A stretch of 64,000 nucleotides of DNA from Platerodrilus igneus (GCA_036346225.1 JARFIW010000453.1:1984001-2048000), one strand, 5' to 3'. Numbered from the stretch's first letter, positions 10,370-21,839 are shown. The notes: generated by a model not told the origin, from the letters alone. A program made the numbers and translations.

Positions 10370-13239
10370 GTGAATAAAAGTAGTCGTTATGAAGATGGTG
10401 CATGGAGTATCCCTAAAATGGGTAATAAAGCCGTAGTTGGTTCTACAAACTATCTGAAGTGTTATTTCCAAAATGTTCGAGGCTTAAGAACTAAAATACC
10501 GGGTTTTAGTGCAGGTGTTTCTGAATATGAGTATGATATTGTTGCACTTGTGGAAACGTGACTCACTGATGATATTTCATCAACTGAACTTTTTTTAAAC
10601 TATTACAATGTTATCAGAACTGATCGCAGACACGCGGAAGTTGGACTAACACGTGGTGGAGGAGCATTGCTGGCTCTTAGAAATTGTCTCGCATTTACAC
10701 CTATTGAAGTAACTGAATTGTGTTCTGTTGCTCCTGTAATAGACATTGTTGGCTGCAAGATCAATATAAAGGGCGATAATCTACATATCTTTGCTATCTA
10801 CATACCGCCAGCAACTGCAACCACCTATTTAGATATATTATTAGAATACTTAGAACAATTCGCCGGACACAACATATTAATTATGGGCGATTTTAACGTG
10901 CCACTTTACAGCACAGGTAACGCAATGGACATAAAGACATCAATGCTACTGAACTTTGAACACTTTATTGACGTCACACAATATAACAATGTCTTTAATC
11001 AAAACAATAGGTTGATTGACCTGGTTTATTCTAATCATTTATGTATCATAACTGAAGACAAGACTCCACTTATAATAAAGGACGAACACCACCCACCTCT
11101 ATATATACAACTTAGAATTAAAACATTTTACTCTAATTATCCAACAAGTTTCACTAAATCCTATAATTTTCAGAAAGCTAACTATGTACAATTATACAAC
11201 ACCCTCTTAACCACGGATTGGTCCTTTTTAGTAAATCATACGAATCCTGATATGGCTTGCGATGCTTTTTATCTTAAGCTTTACTCTGTTTTGGATGAAT
11301 ATGTTCCTACTTATAGAGGCACAAAACGACAATACCCTAGGTGGTACTCAAAAGAAGCTATTAGTGCCATCAGGCAGAAAAATACTACTCTTCGCAAATA
11401 TAAACTCCATGGCTCAAGCTATTTTTTAGTTGAATATAAAAGGCTTAGTGCACTGTCCAAGTGCCTCATACAATCGTCTTATAAGTAATATCTGTTGCAG
11501 GTAGAGCGTTCACTTAGGGAGGACCCAAAATCATTCTGGGCCTACATTCATTCGAAGCTACCCAAAACTAGAATACCAGGTAAAATTTGTTATCAAAATC
11601 AAACCTTTGAGTCACCTCAAGCAATTGTTGAGGTCTTTAAAAACCATTTTAGCAGTGTCTACACGACACACTCTGAATATGACTTTGATGACTTTGGTGA
11701 TAATGAGAATGGTAAAGTTCTTGTCAACAGCATTTTGAATATAAACAAAGTCACTCTGTCTGAAGTTGAAGACAGCATTTGTAAACTCAAAAATAAAGCT
11801 ACTTGCGGCGTGGACCAGATTCCTTCATTCTTTCTTAAGGACTGTGCTGGTGCTTTAGCTTACCCGCTGTCCTGTATATTTAATATTTCACTTAAAAGTG
11901 CTATATTTCCATCCATTTGGAAAACTTCGATAATCTGCCCTCTAATTTTATCTAATTGTGCAAAAGTTTTTGAAATGATTTTGCACAACAAAATATTTCC
12001 TTTTGTTTCACACCTTATATCGCCAAATCAGCACGGGTTCTTTTCCAAAAGATCAACTACCACTAATTTAGTCCTTATGACACAATTCATCTCTGAGACC
12101 CTAGATGCACATGGCCAAGTCGATGTTGTATATGCAGATATTTCCAAAGCGTTTGATCATATACATCATGCTATTTTAATACATAAACTACGAGCATATG
12201 GCTTTAGCAACGTATTACTGCAGTGGTTTGACTCTTATCTAAAAGAGCGGATCCAATTTATTACTTACAATGGTTATAAATCTGCACCCTTTACTGCCAC
12301 CTCGGGTGTGCCACAGGGTTCCAGTTTAGGACCCTTGTTATTTACCCTTTTTATAAACGACATTTGCAAATCCTTAGCCTGTTGTAAACTTTTATATGCT
12401 GATGATATCAAGCTCTACGCTAATATTGAATCATATAATGACTGTAATAACTTGCAAATGGAAATTAATAGCCTTATTAGCTGGTGCCAGACTAATAAGC
12501 TCTCTATCAATGTTGCTAAATGTTACATTGTTTCATACACAAAGAAACTAGAACCCATAAATTATTCATATAGCATTGGACAACAAAAACTAAATAGAGT
12601 TAGCAGTATTAAAGATTTGGGCATTACTTTTGACTCTGCTCTCACATTTACTTTACATATTAATAAAGTTGTAAGTGCAGCATGTAAAACACTAGGATTC
12701 ATCATTAGAAATTGCAAGGACTTTTTGAATGTAGAGTGTTTGAAAATACTCTATCAAGCTCTTGTTCGATCAAAGCTGGAATATTGCTGTATTGTCTGGT
12801 CTCCTATTTATGACCGCCATAAGTTAGCACTAGAGGGAGTTCAACGAAAATTTCTAAAATTTTTGTTTTTTTTAAAGCTGAAGGTCGATATCCCAACAGA
12901 GGTTGTTGCCAAAACTACTTGTCCAACACATTCCTGTTACATTCCTTGGAGACTCGTAGGATTATGGCGGGTTTAATCTTTTTATATAGGCTCCTTCATA
13001 ATGACATAGACTCACCTGAACTTGTTTCCTACATCTACTTACGTGTTCCAAGAACTACTTCTAGACAACACAAACTGTTTTTTACTCCATCCGCTAAAAC
13101 AAATGCGTTAATAAAGTCGCCTATATACACGATGACTACTAGTTATAATTTTATTTGTGGAAACTGCGATATATATTTTGATACTATAAATTTTTTAGTA
13201 GATGTTGCGCTTAATAAAGTGCAACAAATGCATTGTTAA
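10370..13239 (+). pseudogene. LINE ORF2: endonuclease and reverse transcriptase, broken
   Basis: An APE-type endonuclease begins near 10460 (YFQNVRGLRTK) and includes LIMGDFNVP (about 10880). The reverse transcriptase follows: YADISKAFDHIHHAIL (about 12135), SGVPQGSSLGPLLF (about 12300), LLYADDIKLYA with intact YADD (about 12395), then a C-terminal RSKLEYCCIVWSP region. Breaks are TGA at 10559-10561 inside VET*L, TAA at 11486-11488, an internal deletion near 11940 that removes the NYRPIS motif, and a frameshift near 12920-12976, after which the C-terminus continues from 12919 to 13239. The first three segments share one frame. Confidence 0.8.
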
Positions 13240-13319
13240 ATTGAACTAATGTCAAATTTTCCTGTAACTGGGTTTATTACCTGTTGGAAATAAAATAAAA
13301 TAAATAAATAAATAAATTA

Positions 13320-14570
13320 TATATAGGTGCCATTATGTTTATAAGCATGCTGTCGGAAAAATATTTTTCAATAAAGTATTCTCTTACCGTGTCATAGAGT
13401 TCGATTGTACCACGTAGGACCTCTCCCTTGACCAGCAACCCCTATAGTTACAGTTGTGAGTGTGGTTTTAATATTCCCAGTACTGGGTGATTTCTATTAC
13501 ATAATTCTTTGTATTTTGTTAGGGTAATAGTGTGGGTAATATTTATCTTGAATGTGCTTTTAACTTTTTTTACTAGCTCATACACCTCTTTACAATTTGG
13601 ATCAGGGACATTATTTGCTTGATTCACTATTGCCTTTCGCTGCATGTTTTTTTGTTTGTTTTTGTTGTCGGGGAAACTGAATTATTATTCCTTTAATCTC
13701 ACATTTAAGTTTGTCCCAGTTAGATAATAAGTTGCGTCATATTCATATGCTTTAATTTTACCTATTAGAAAATTATGCATGCAATTTATAAAACTGTTGT
13801 CGCTTAAGAGTCAGTTATCAAATTTCCAATAGATTGACGGTATATAATTTAATTTCGTGCTGCCATTAATTTTAACACATTAGATGGTCTGAAAAACTAG
13901 CATATAAACTTGAAAATGTCAACGTTGTTACAACGTTTTGTGTACAATATAAACGATCTAATCTTGCTGCAAAACAGTGTAGAAATTACGTATATCCTCC
14001 TGTCGTATGGTTAACAATATGCCAACAATTCTGTAATTGAAAGTCACTTATAACATTCATCAGCTTCTTAGAAATATCTTTGCATCGTTCAACAAAATGT
14101 AGGTGATTTAATGTTGTTGAAACTGTGCAATTAAAATCTCCACCAATCACAATTCTTGGTTCATCAGTTAGCTCTTCTTATATCCAGTTTCATAATTTTT
14201 CAAGTATTTGGTGCGCAACTTCTGGTTTATGGGTCACATAGATATTCACTATATGCAATTTTTGATCGTTTATATTCAGACACATATGCTGAAGATATGA
14301 ACCGTATAAAATTTTGTGGCATATCACCTAATAGTTGCTTTTTTTTAATAAAATTTTTGTTCCAGAATAATTAACTGTTTCTGGATTATGAAAGCAGTGG
14401 TACTTTGAAAACATCTTTAATAATGGTAAATCATTATTGTTTAAATTGATCTCTTGTAAAGCCAACCACAGGTTTTACATGGTCTAAAAACTCTAATAGT
14501 GCAAGCATTTCAGTGTGCTCTTGATGTTAGGAGAAATAATTTTTAAATTTTGTGTTGCTATTTAAAAAGA
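13320..14570 (-). pseudogene. L1/Tx1-like LINE, 5' part: endonuclease region
   Basis: Minus-strand translation gives the APE-type endonuclease in order: LALQEINLNNN (about 14470), SGTKILLKKS (about 14350), a VNIYV strand (about 14250), RIVIGGDFNCTVSTTLNHL (about 14150), then RLDRLYC (about 13950) and a FSDHLM end (about 13870). The linker at 13448-13645 follows. This is the part of the polyprotein that should precede the reverse transcriptase now at 7040-9106, in the same orientation. The two halves are therefore one LINE split by the CR1-like insertion. The 5' limit is uncertain. Confidence 0.7.
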
Positions 14571-14721
14571 TTAAGAAAGAAAGAAAAATCGTCTGTGATA
14601 AACTGTCCAATATTGCCACAATGGCTTTTTCTTTCACACATCTTAAGTCTAAGATAAAAAAATTATAACTACTGGATAATCACTCGCTTACACTAAATAG
14701 AGTCCAAAATCTCTCTTTCCT

Positions 14722-14751
14722 CCGAAGTAGTCCCCTCCTGGAGATCCAAAT
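14722..14751 (-). repeat. RTE-related 5' fragment, left remnant
   Basis: On the minus strand GGATCTCCAGGAGGGGACTA followed by CTTCGGAGGA matches 47962-47980 of the RTE LINE in PIP4K intron 6. The fragment resumes at 19739 on the far side of the LTR retrotransposon. The last four bases, AAAT (14748-14751), are one copy of the LTR element's target duplication. Confidence 0.7.
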
Positions 14752-15693
14752 TGAGCCAGGCCCGACCCTGGATTTTAAATCTAGTACTGCTTTTCCTCGA
14801 GTCCTAACATTGGAATTTGCAGGCTTGTTATAGATAATACGTTATAGTTTAAGTTTGAAAGCCCGGGCTAGCGATTTTAACGGGGAGGGTGATTCAGCTG
14901 TCCGCATGTGTGCGAAGGTATGGGGCAGTTACATCCAGTGTGTTAAGAGCAGAGGATGTAAAAATGATCACTAGTGTAGCGTGAAAAATGTTCAGTTGAA
15001 ACGATTTGGAATAGAGTGCGTTCTGCTTTTAGTTTTGAGTTCTAAAGTCTCTTCGTGAAAGTACCGTGTTCAAGAATTAGTAGATTCTCAACAAGGTGTT
15101 GAGAATTTATAAAGGAAGCAGCGCCACTTGGAATAAGTAAGCGGCAATTTCAAAGCAACGCGAATGCAGGTATTTCTACCTTTTTTTATAGTTGATAAGT
15201 TTGAATCTGCGTTGGTTACGAAGCATTTGCTTATTAAGTAGAGTATTTGTCTAGAACGTAGACACGCAAATTGTTATTGTGCTTTTGATTTGTTACCGCA
15301 ACGTAAGCTGTGTTGGAGGATTGTACATTTTGTTTACGAGATTTTTGTGTCGGTTTACTGGACCCTCGGCGAATAAAACATTCTCGGCCGCAAGGCACGT
15401 GTTTGCTACCAACAGTTAATTTTTAGTGGGGTGGGAAGTTTAGATATTATTTACTTTAAAGGCTACCTTCTGTAATCGCAATATCAGTTTAATTCTAGTG
15501 TTAGTTTAGGTGAAAAACATTAGATGGGCGGCATTTGTTTTTATCTTTATGTAATCTGTCCTAATTTTGGTTACTGAATTAAAAGTAAATTAAGATGAAG
15601 TCGAGTTTGTTTTAGTTGTAGATTTCATGATCTTAAAGAACCCTCGAAGAGAACCCATAAGAAACGAGTTAGCGAACCTATGAGTTTAGTTCG
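14752..15693 (+). repeat. 5' long terminal repeat
   Basis: 942 bp, starting TGAGCCAGG and ending AGTTCG, where the 3' copy ends AGTTCA. It matches 18680-19738 closely over most of its length, including an AATAAA near 15374. It lacks about 120 bp present in the 3' LTR (around 19407-19530) and has about 30 bp that the 3' LTR lacks (near 15340). Confidence 0.85.
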
Positions 15694-15694
15694 T

Positions 15695-15710
15695 TGGCGC
15701 CAAACTAAGG
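15695..15710 (+). promoter_or_regulatory. Primer-binding site candidate
   Basis: TGGCGCCAAACTAAGG begins two bases after the 5' LTR end. A TGG start is complementary to the CCA 3' end of a tRNA, as required to prime minus-strand DNA synthesis. The specific tRNA was not identified. Confidence 0.65.
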
Positions 15711-15781
15711 AACAGAGGATCATGAAATTTTAAGATACAAAATAAATTTTGGTACAGCTAGTTATAATAAATATTGAAACA

Positions 15782-16072
15782 ATGTCGAAACGAGGGAAGA
15801 AATCAAAGAAAAATGCGGTATTAGAAGTTGAAGGGGGAAATGAGGAAATATTAAAAAATTTGGCTAGTTTAATGAAAGAAATAAATTCAAGTTTAAAAGC
15901 TAATAATGCAGTGTTAAGTGATAATTTTGAAATGTTAGCTGAAAATAGTAGAAAGTTAAATGGAGGATTAGAGGAAATTCAGATGGGGATTAGATCTTTA
16001 AAAACTAAGTCGGAACGAAGTGATATTCATCAGGGGAACGTAGAAGGGCATAACGAAGTAGCCGGAGAGTAA
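15782..16072 (+). pseudogene. gag N-terminal part
   Basis: The ATG at 15782 opens a 96-residue frame starting MSKRGKKSKKN: a Lys-rich N-terminus followed by a Leu/Glu/Asn-rich helical, probably coiled-coil segment. It ends at a stop at 16070-16072 about 210 bp before the recognisable capsid-like region. This is the position and composition expected of the start of a Ty3-type gag. Confidence 0.5.
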
Positions 16073-16283
16073 TATTTTTGAAAAAAAGGGAGGACAAGGC
16101 TTTTATCGCACCAAGTACTGGTAATCTTCAGTATTTGAGTATGTGGAAGGAATTGGGGGTGGATTGATAATTTTTAGACCTGACGGGAGAATTAATCCGA
16201 TGATGTTTATCAACAAATTGGAGTAATTATTTCGAGAGGCAGAGGTTCCTGAACAAAAGCGATTAGCTTTAGCTTTAGGGAAT

Positions 16284-16727
16284 TTGAAGGAGTCTGCGGC
16301 AGATTGGGGTGATATAAAGGTGCGTACGTGTAGAGATTTTTCCGATTTTAAGCGGAGATTTTTAGATAGATATTGGGATGCTCAAACCCAACGGAAGGCT
16401 TTCCAGGATTTTAAATATGGTAGATGTGAGAGGGGATCGCGCGCTGATTATTTTTTGAAGCGGTTTAAGGAGGCAGCTTATTTAAAAAGACCTTTAGAAG
16501 AGGAAGAAATTATTGATATTCTGGCCAATCATTTTGAGGCTGATATTTGTAGGGGTATTATTATTTCCGTAGTGAAAACAATAGAGGATGCGGAGAGATT
16601 TTTACGTAGGATTGATGAAATTGATGCTAATGCAAGATATGCATATTCAAATAGTAATCCGAGAGGTCTGATGAGGCAGGACCGGCGTTGTATGGGAGAT
16701 CGGGGGTTCGTATCCAGATATTTCTAA
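16284..16727 (+). pseudogene. gag capsid-like region (retrotransposon gag family)
   Basis: 147 residues. The region around DFSDFKRRFLDRYWDAQTQR and GSRADYFLKRFKEAAYLK has the pattern of retrotransposon gag domains (W/F-x-DFKxxFLxxYW, then a QG-like block and YFLRF). It ends with Arg-rich residues but no complete zinc knuckle. Upstream in-frame continuation is broken, so the start at 16284 is only where the open frame begins. Confidence 0.65.
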
Positions 16728-16812
16728 TCAAGCAAATTATCGAAATGCGCCGGAGGGAGATAGGGAGAGAAACAGAGTAGTTGCAACGCTGTTTAACCGT
16801 TGTAGCGAGGAT

Positions 16813-17178
16813 TTGGTGGCGGATGAACAAGAGGAAGGAGAAGGGCATATTGTTCTGCCAGTCATAGAATCTAAAGTGCAAGGGTTCGAAGTTAATGTTT
16901 TAGTTGATACCGGTTCAATGATGAGCTGCATTAGCGGAGAACTCTTTGAAAAAATTTTAAAAGGGGATCCTAAGATTCCATTATTCCCTGCTTCGGGTGT
17001 AACGGTTTATGGGGCATTACTGGGCAAGGGTCAAATAATAAAACAACAGGTTTATTTAGATTTTGAAATTAATGGAGTAAGGTTCGGATTTGCGTGTATT
17101 GTAGTTCCAAAATTAATTAGAGAAGTGATACTGGGCTGCGACTGCATGACGCAATTTGCGGTCCGTAGGGATTTTTAA
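16813..17178 (+). pseudogene. Retropepsin-like aspartic protease
   Basis: The catalytic triad is visible as VNVLVDTGSMMSCIS (about residue 30-43), followed by a hydrophobic strand and the IREVILGCDCMTQF block near the C-terminus, matching the ILGxD motif of retropepsins. This domain would process the Gag-Pol polyprotein. It is separated from the RT remnant by stops at 17176-17350. Confidence 0.8.
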
Positions 17179-17353
17179 AAATTTTTGTTAACAGGCGAAT
17201 TTGAGGGGAAGGAATGTAGGATAAAATTGAATAAAACGTGCATTGGGAAAGAATTAAAAGCAGGAGTGTATGAGGTAAGGATAGAGAGTGAGAAAATGGT
17301 CAAAGACAAAGATATTCGGAAGAAGAAATGTGGGAGGTTGTTCAAAGGGCTGA

Positions 17354-18169
17354 ATGTTTAACCAAACTGAAAAGGAAAAATTATTTGGATTGTTAAAGGA
17401 TTATAGCACAGTATTTTCGGAACAACCGGGTTGTATGCGTGGTTATGAGCATTCTATTATCATGAAGGACAAGACCCATTTTTATTTGAAAAGTTATCCC
17501 GTGCCATATGCCTACAAAGGGGAGTTTAGAAAGCAAATCGGGGAGATGATGTCATGGGGGGTTATTGAAAAAAGTCACACAGAATATGTAAGCCCACTGG
17601 TGGTCGTTAAGAAGGCGGATTCGTCGGTGGCGATGTGAATGGACGCCCGTAATTTAAATTTAAAAATGGAAAGGTACCACGTCGTCCCGCCCATCCCAAA
17701 CGAATTTATGTTTCAATTTGTAGCTCATCAGTTTTTGTCAAATCTTGATCTTACGGCTTCTTTTTGGCAGACTCGCAAAGGGCCATGTGAATTGGTTTGT
17801 GTAGACCTTAGTTGTCCATTGCCGAAAGGTAGATGCGGAGTGGTACAGTTATTGGTAGTTGTAAATGGATTCTCGAAGTTGGTAAGACTTTACCCCTTTC
17901 GACGGGGAACGGCTAGAAGTATTGTGAGTTGTCTATTAAACAAGTATATTACGGAAGTAGGGCAACCGAGTGCTATTCTCAGCGATAATGCTAATACTAC
18001 GCGTTTTACGGGGAAATTATGGAAGAAAACGTTGGAGGAAAAGGAATTAGGATTGTTCATACGTTGGTATATTTCCCCCAAGGGAACAATACGGAAAGGA
18101 CAAATAAAGAGGTTGTCTGACTTTTACGTGCGTGCTGTAAAGAGCATCATTCGGGATGGGCTCAAGTAG
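17354..18169 (+). pseudogene. RT remnant fused to integrase core by deletion
   Basis: 17354-17638 gives the start of a Ty3-type RT: SYPVPYAYKGEFRKQIGEMM, WGVIEKS and YVSPLVVVKK. After a stop at 17636-17638 the same frame gives MDARNLN and LSNLDLTASFWQ (about 17773), which holds the first catalytic Asp. The next codons, TRKGPCELVCVDLS, already belong to the integrase catalytic core (first Asp in VCVDL; second in LSDN at about 17985). The RT YxDD motif, the rest of RT and RNase H are missing between them, so a deletion joined the two domains in frame. Confidence 0.75.
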
Positions 18170-18302
18170 TAAAGGAGGTTTGTAAATGACTGAACGAAGC
18201 CATCCATGAAAGTTTGGGGTGTACCTCCAATAAGGGTCATTTTGGGATATCACAAAAAAGCAATTTGTTAAGGGAGTAGAATTTCTGGGCATTCCTACAG
18301 AG

Positions 18303-18644
18303 GTGCAGGATTTTTGTATGTTGGCGAGGGAAAAGTTGCTCACTAAAGCAGAGCATAGAAGGGACCGCTGTCAGAAAGGGGTTCGTCGGCTAAGTGTTTT
18401 TCAGCAAGGGGATAAGGTACTGGTGCGATCACAACTCCAGTCCTCTCTGGACAATAAAACCATTAAGAAATTTTTTATGCTCTTTAAGGGTCCTGCTACC
18501 GTTGATAGGGTAGTTAACCTAAACTCCTACGAGATTAAAGAGGACGCTACAGGTGTGTCTTTGGGCATCCAGAATATTGTCAATTTGAAACCCTATGTAG
18601 TACCGGTTGACTTCGTCGTGCCTAGGGGTAGTAAAATGAATTAG
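18303..18644 (+). pseudogene. Integrase C-terminal domain
   Basis: 113 residues beginning MQDFCMLAREKLLTKAEHRR. The segment VFQQGDKVLVRSQLQSS with KKFFMLFKGPATVDRVVNLN is the pattern of the integrase C-terminal, SH3-like chromodomain-type region (FxxGDxVLV, then GPxxV). It is separated from the core by a frameshift around 18170-18300. Confidence 0.7.
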
Positions 18645-18667
18645 TAACCGTTAGTTATCTAATTAAT

Positions 18668-18679
18668 TTGGGAGGGCGG
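18668..18679 (+). promoter_or_regulatory. Polypurine tract
   Basis: TTGGGAGGGCGG lies directly before the 3' LTR start TGAGCC. This is the expected position of the plus-strand primer for reverse transcription. Confidence 0.65.
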
Positions 18680-19738
18680 TGAGCCAGGTCCGACCGTGGA
18701 TTTTAAATCTAGTTATTTAATATTATATTTTTATTACTTGGTATTGCTTTTTCTCGAGTCTTAACATTGGAATTTGCAGGCTTGTTATAGATAATACGTT
18801 ATAGTTTAAGTTTGAAAGCCCGGGCTAGTGATTTTAACCGGGAGGGTGATTCAGCTGTCCGCATGTGCACGAAGGTACGGGGCAGTTACACCCAGTGCAT
18901 TAGGAGCAGAGGATGTAAAAATGATCACTAGTGTAACGTGAAAAATATTCAGTTGTAACGATTTGGGATAGAGTGCGTTCTGCTTTTAGTTTTGAGTTCT
19001 AAAGTCTCTTCGTGAAATTACCGTGTTCAAGAATTAGTAGATTCTCAACAAGGAGTTGCGAATTTATAAAGGAAGCAGCGCCACTTGGAATAAGTAAGCG
19101 GTAATTTCAAAGCAACGCGAATGCAGGTATTTCTACCTTTTTTTATAGTTAATAAGTTTCAATCTTGGTTGGTTACGAAGCATTTGCTTATTAAGTAGAG
19201 TATTGTCTAGAACGTAGACACGCAAATTGACGCGTTATTGTGCTTTTGATTTGTTACCGCAACGTAAGCTGTGTTGGAGGATTGTACATTTTCGGCGAAT
19301 AAAACGTTCTTGGCCGCAAGGCACGTGTTTGCTACCAACAGTTAATTTAGTGGGGTGGGAAGTTTAGATATTATTTACTTTTAAGGCTACCTTCTGTAAT
19401 CGCAAGGTTAATGGATCCGTTCTTGTCATTGCGATCTTGCGTTAGTAGAAATTAGATATAAAAATTGTTAGGCTATAAATACAAAGCACGTTTAGTAACT
19501 GTTTTGGTTACCGTACCAAAATTAATATTAAGTTTAATTCTAGTGTTAGTTTAGTTGAGAAACATTAGCTGGGCGGCATTTGTTTTTATCTTTGTGTAAT
19601 CTGTCCTAATTTTGGTTACTGAATTAAAAGTAAATTAAGATGAAGTCGAGTTTGTTTTGGTTGTAGATTTCATGATCCTAAAGAACCCTCGAAGAGAACC
19701 CATAAGAAACGATCTAGCAAACCCCTGAGTCTAGTTCA
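18680..19738 (+). repeat. 3' long terminal repeat
   Basis: 1059 bp, TGAGCCAGG to AGTTCA, followed by the AAAT target duplication. It is longer than the 5' copy because of about 27 bp near 18713 and about 120 bp around 19407-19530, and it lacks about 30 bp near 19290. These indels suggest old age or recombination between different LTR variants. Confidence 0.85.
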
Positions 19739-20090
19739 AAATGCGGGACTATTTTAACTCTGGAATCTTTTACCCCCAGAGGATTGCCATCATCTTAAAT
19801 AACAATTTAAGTATGTTGTTTACTTGGGAGGTAAGGTGGTAATCTCCCATTGCCTTCCACATCGCAGTAGTGTGTCCTAGAATGCCATACCGGCCCCTTA
19901 GGGTCTCTGACACTGTAAGTACCAAAACAGCTGCTGTTCGGGGACCTGTCTTAGTCTGGTTCCTCACTAAAGACCCCACCTACTTTGGTTAGACCTCTAG
20001 TTCGGCTCTTTAGCTCACTGAAATCCGAAAACCATTCCACCTGTTCTAGTAATATAAAACTTTATCTAGGTGCAAGTCCATTCAGAATGG
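19739..20090 (-). repeat. RTE-related 5' fragment, right part
   Basis: On the minus strand this matches the 5' leader of the RTE LINE at 47765-47970: GGTATGGCATTCTA, ACACACTACTGCGAT and ACCTCCCAAGTA occur in the same order. Its continuation is at 14722-14751, so the LTR element landed inside it. The plus frame at 19985-20218 overlaps it and is not supported as a gene. Confidence 0.65.
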
Positions 20091-20229
20091 AAGTTTTGAC
20101 TACTAGAATAAAAAATTCTTGGATTATTGTAATAGCATTTATACAGGCAATGCTAACAGAAATTGAAAATGTGTATTTTATTAAAAGGTTGTACCTAATG
20201 AGTAAAATCATTCACTAAATAGAAACAAC

Positions 20230-20800
20230 AAAAAAAATGTCTCAAGATCAACAAAGACAAAAGTAAGTAAAATCAATTATATTTTATCAATCAAGACTGT
20301 GGTGATTCAAAACTTTTATATAAAGCTGTAGACGAATTATACCTATCCAATTCTCATCAAACTAAGCATACCTAGATACTTATAATTATTAGAATTTTTA
20401 ACCACTGGCGGTAGATAACCAAGCCTGCGTGCGAGATATTAATTTTCTTCGGTAAAGTAAGTCTCTTGGTGACTAATTCCAATAAATATTACCAATTTTT
20501 TTAGTAATTTATTAATGTAAAAGTCGGTTGTGCATACAAAATGCTTTTCTTTATACAGATGCTGTACTGTAGAAACAGCTCAAATTTGAGTAAGTTACTT
20601 TTTGCCTTCAGTGCCTAGTATCAAAGCATATTGTATATTAAATTAAAATGTTTCTTTTACTAAAATAGAATATTTAAAAATTAGTTGAATACTTTCCATG
20701 CTTTTAGTAATTGGTATCTCAACATTGGAAAGTAAATCCTGTAGTTTAAATAAAAAAAAATCACATTTTTAGTACAAGTTGGTCAAAGCAATGTCAAAAC
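20230..20800. other. No recognised feature
   Basis: AT-rich sequence with no long frame, no recognised domain and no obvious repeat partner in the window. Confidence 0.35.
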
Positions 20801-20819
20801 TATTTTTGAAAACATGGAG

Positions 20820-21830
20820 AATGGCCTTGAGATTGATACTCTCTATAGGGTTTGCAAAGGTCTTTGAGAGTGAACATGTTCTTACCCAAGTGAGCATATG
20901 GAATATGTGGAGCAATATTACAATAGCTGGACTATTACATAACTAGCAGTACTCAAGGAGTTCAAATTCATGGGTATACTTCGAATGATATCGTGTGCCA
21001 TACAGAAATGTCACAGGGGTCCCACCTGGGTCCATTTCTTATTTTTGTTAATGATGTTAAAATCTATCGTAGAATCATTACAAAGGTTCATAATCATATG
21101 CTACAAGCAAATCTAGATATGCTATCTGAATGGTGTTTGGAAAACCAACACTTTACTAATGAATAGAAATGTGTAGCGATACATTTTAATAGACAAGTTA
21201 CTTCCTACGCTGCAGTTGAAGTATAGAATTAATGATGTCTTCTTGAAGAAAGTGAGTATGGCGAAGGACCTTGGGGTAATTATAGATAGTCAGTTCTTAT
21301 TTACCACACATTATAATGAAATAGTTCCAAAAGGTAAAATTGTTAGGTTTCTTGAAACATTCAATGTCACAGTTAGAAAACCTTGGAACTTTCGTCACAC
21401 TCTTTAATTCTATTATTAGATCAGCTCGAATACTGTAGTAAAATTTGGACACTATTATACATCAAAGGATAGGAAATGTGCATAGACAGTTTATTAAATA
21501 TTTATGTTATAAATGTGCAGTACAAAAGAAATGAGTACCATATCTTATTAATACATTTTGGGATGCAGACCCTGAGCAGCGGATGAGTATATTATGATGT
21601 GCTTTGGTTTTAAAGTGTTAAACAGCCTGATTGAAAGTAGTTCCATTCTAGAAAGATTTCGTTTTCGTGTCTCGTATTATGAAATACCTAATGTCTAGAC
21701 ACAGAACCGCACTGCTCTTTATAGCATTTTCCTATCAATAGAACCATAATACCAATAAATGTTATAAACAAACTGATAAATTTGGACAATCTCATTAGAC
21801 ATTAATATATTGGGTAATTTCGGTAGGGTT
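20820..21830 (+). pseudogene. LINE reverse transcriptase fragment (Jockey/CR1-like)
   Basis: Decayed frames read MSQGSHLGPFLIFVNDVK (about 21010; family motif GVPQGSxLGPLLF-INDI), LDMLSEWCLENQ (about 21120) and a 63-codon open piece at 21216-21407 containing KVSMAKDLGVIIDSQFLF, the KDLGV motif downstream of the RT palm. Later pieces resemble the LEYC/VW region. Many stops and frameshifts mark it as old. The ends are uncertain. Confidence 0.65.
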
Positions 21831-21839
21831 CAAATTATT

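Larger units (their letters stand above)
9131..13318 (+). mobile_element. CR1/Jockey-like non-LTR retrotransposon, near full length
   Basis: About 4.2 kb. It starts just after the ATT repeat with an ATG in a strong context (AACAAGATGG) and ends in a tail of AAATA/TAAA units at 13288-13318. It has a two-ORF structure: ORF1 with a zinc finger, then ORF2 with endonuclease and reverse transcriptase. It sits within the minus-strand L1/Tx1-like LINE, whose two halves flank it. Clade placement between CR1 and Jockey relatives rests on motif style only. Confidence 0.8.
14752..19738 (+). mobile_element. Ty3-type LTR retrotransposon, internally deleted
   Basis: A 5.0-kb element with TG/CA-type long terminal repeats and a 4-bp target duplication AAAT (14748-14751 and 19739-19742). 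Order: 5' LTR, primer-binding site, gag, aspartic protease, truncated reverse transcriptase, integrase, polypurine tract, 3' LTR. Protease-RT-integrase is the Ty3 order. Most of the RT palm and all of RNase H are missing. No envelope-like frame is present. Every frame is broken, so it could move only with help from intact relatives. It interrupts an RTE-related fragment and is therefore younger than that fragment. Confidence 0.85.

Noticed and set aside
16627..18343. Several minus-strand frames opposite the LTR element (16627-16881, 16737-16931, 17890-18081, 18047-18343)
   Set aside because: Shadows of gag, protease and integrase coding frames on the plus strand.
14752..19738. Endogenous retrovirus with envelope
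   Set aside because: No envelope-like frame lies between integrase and the polypurine tract.
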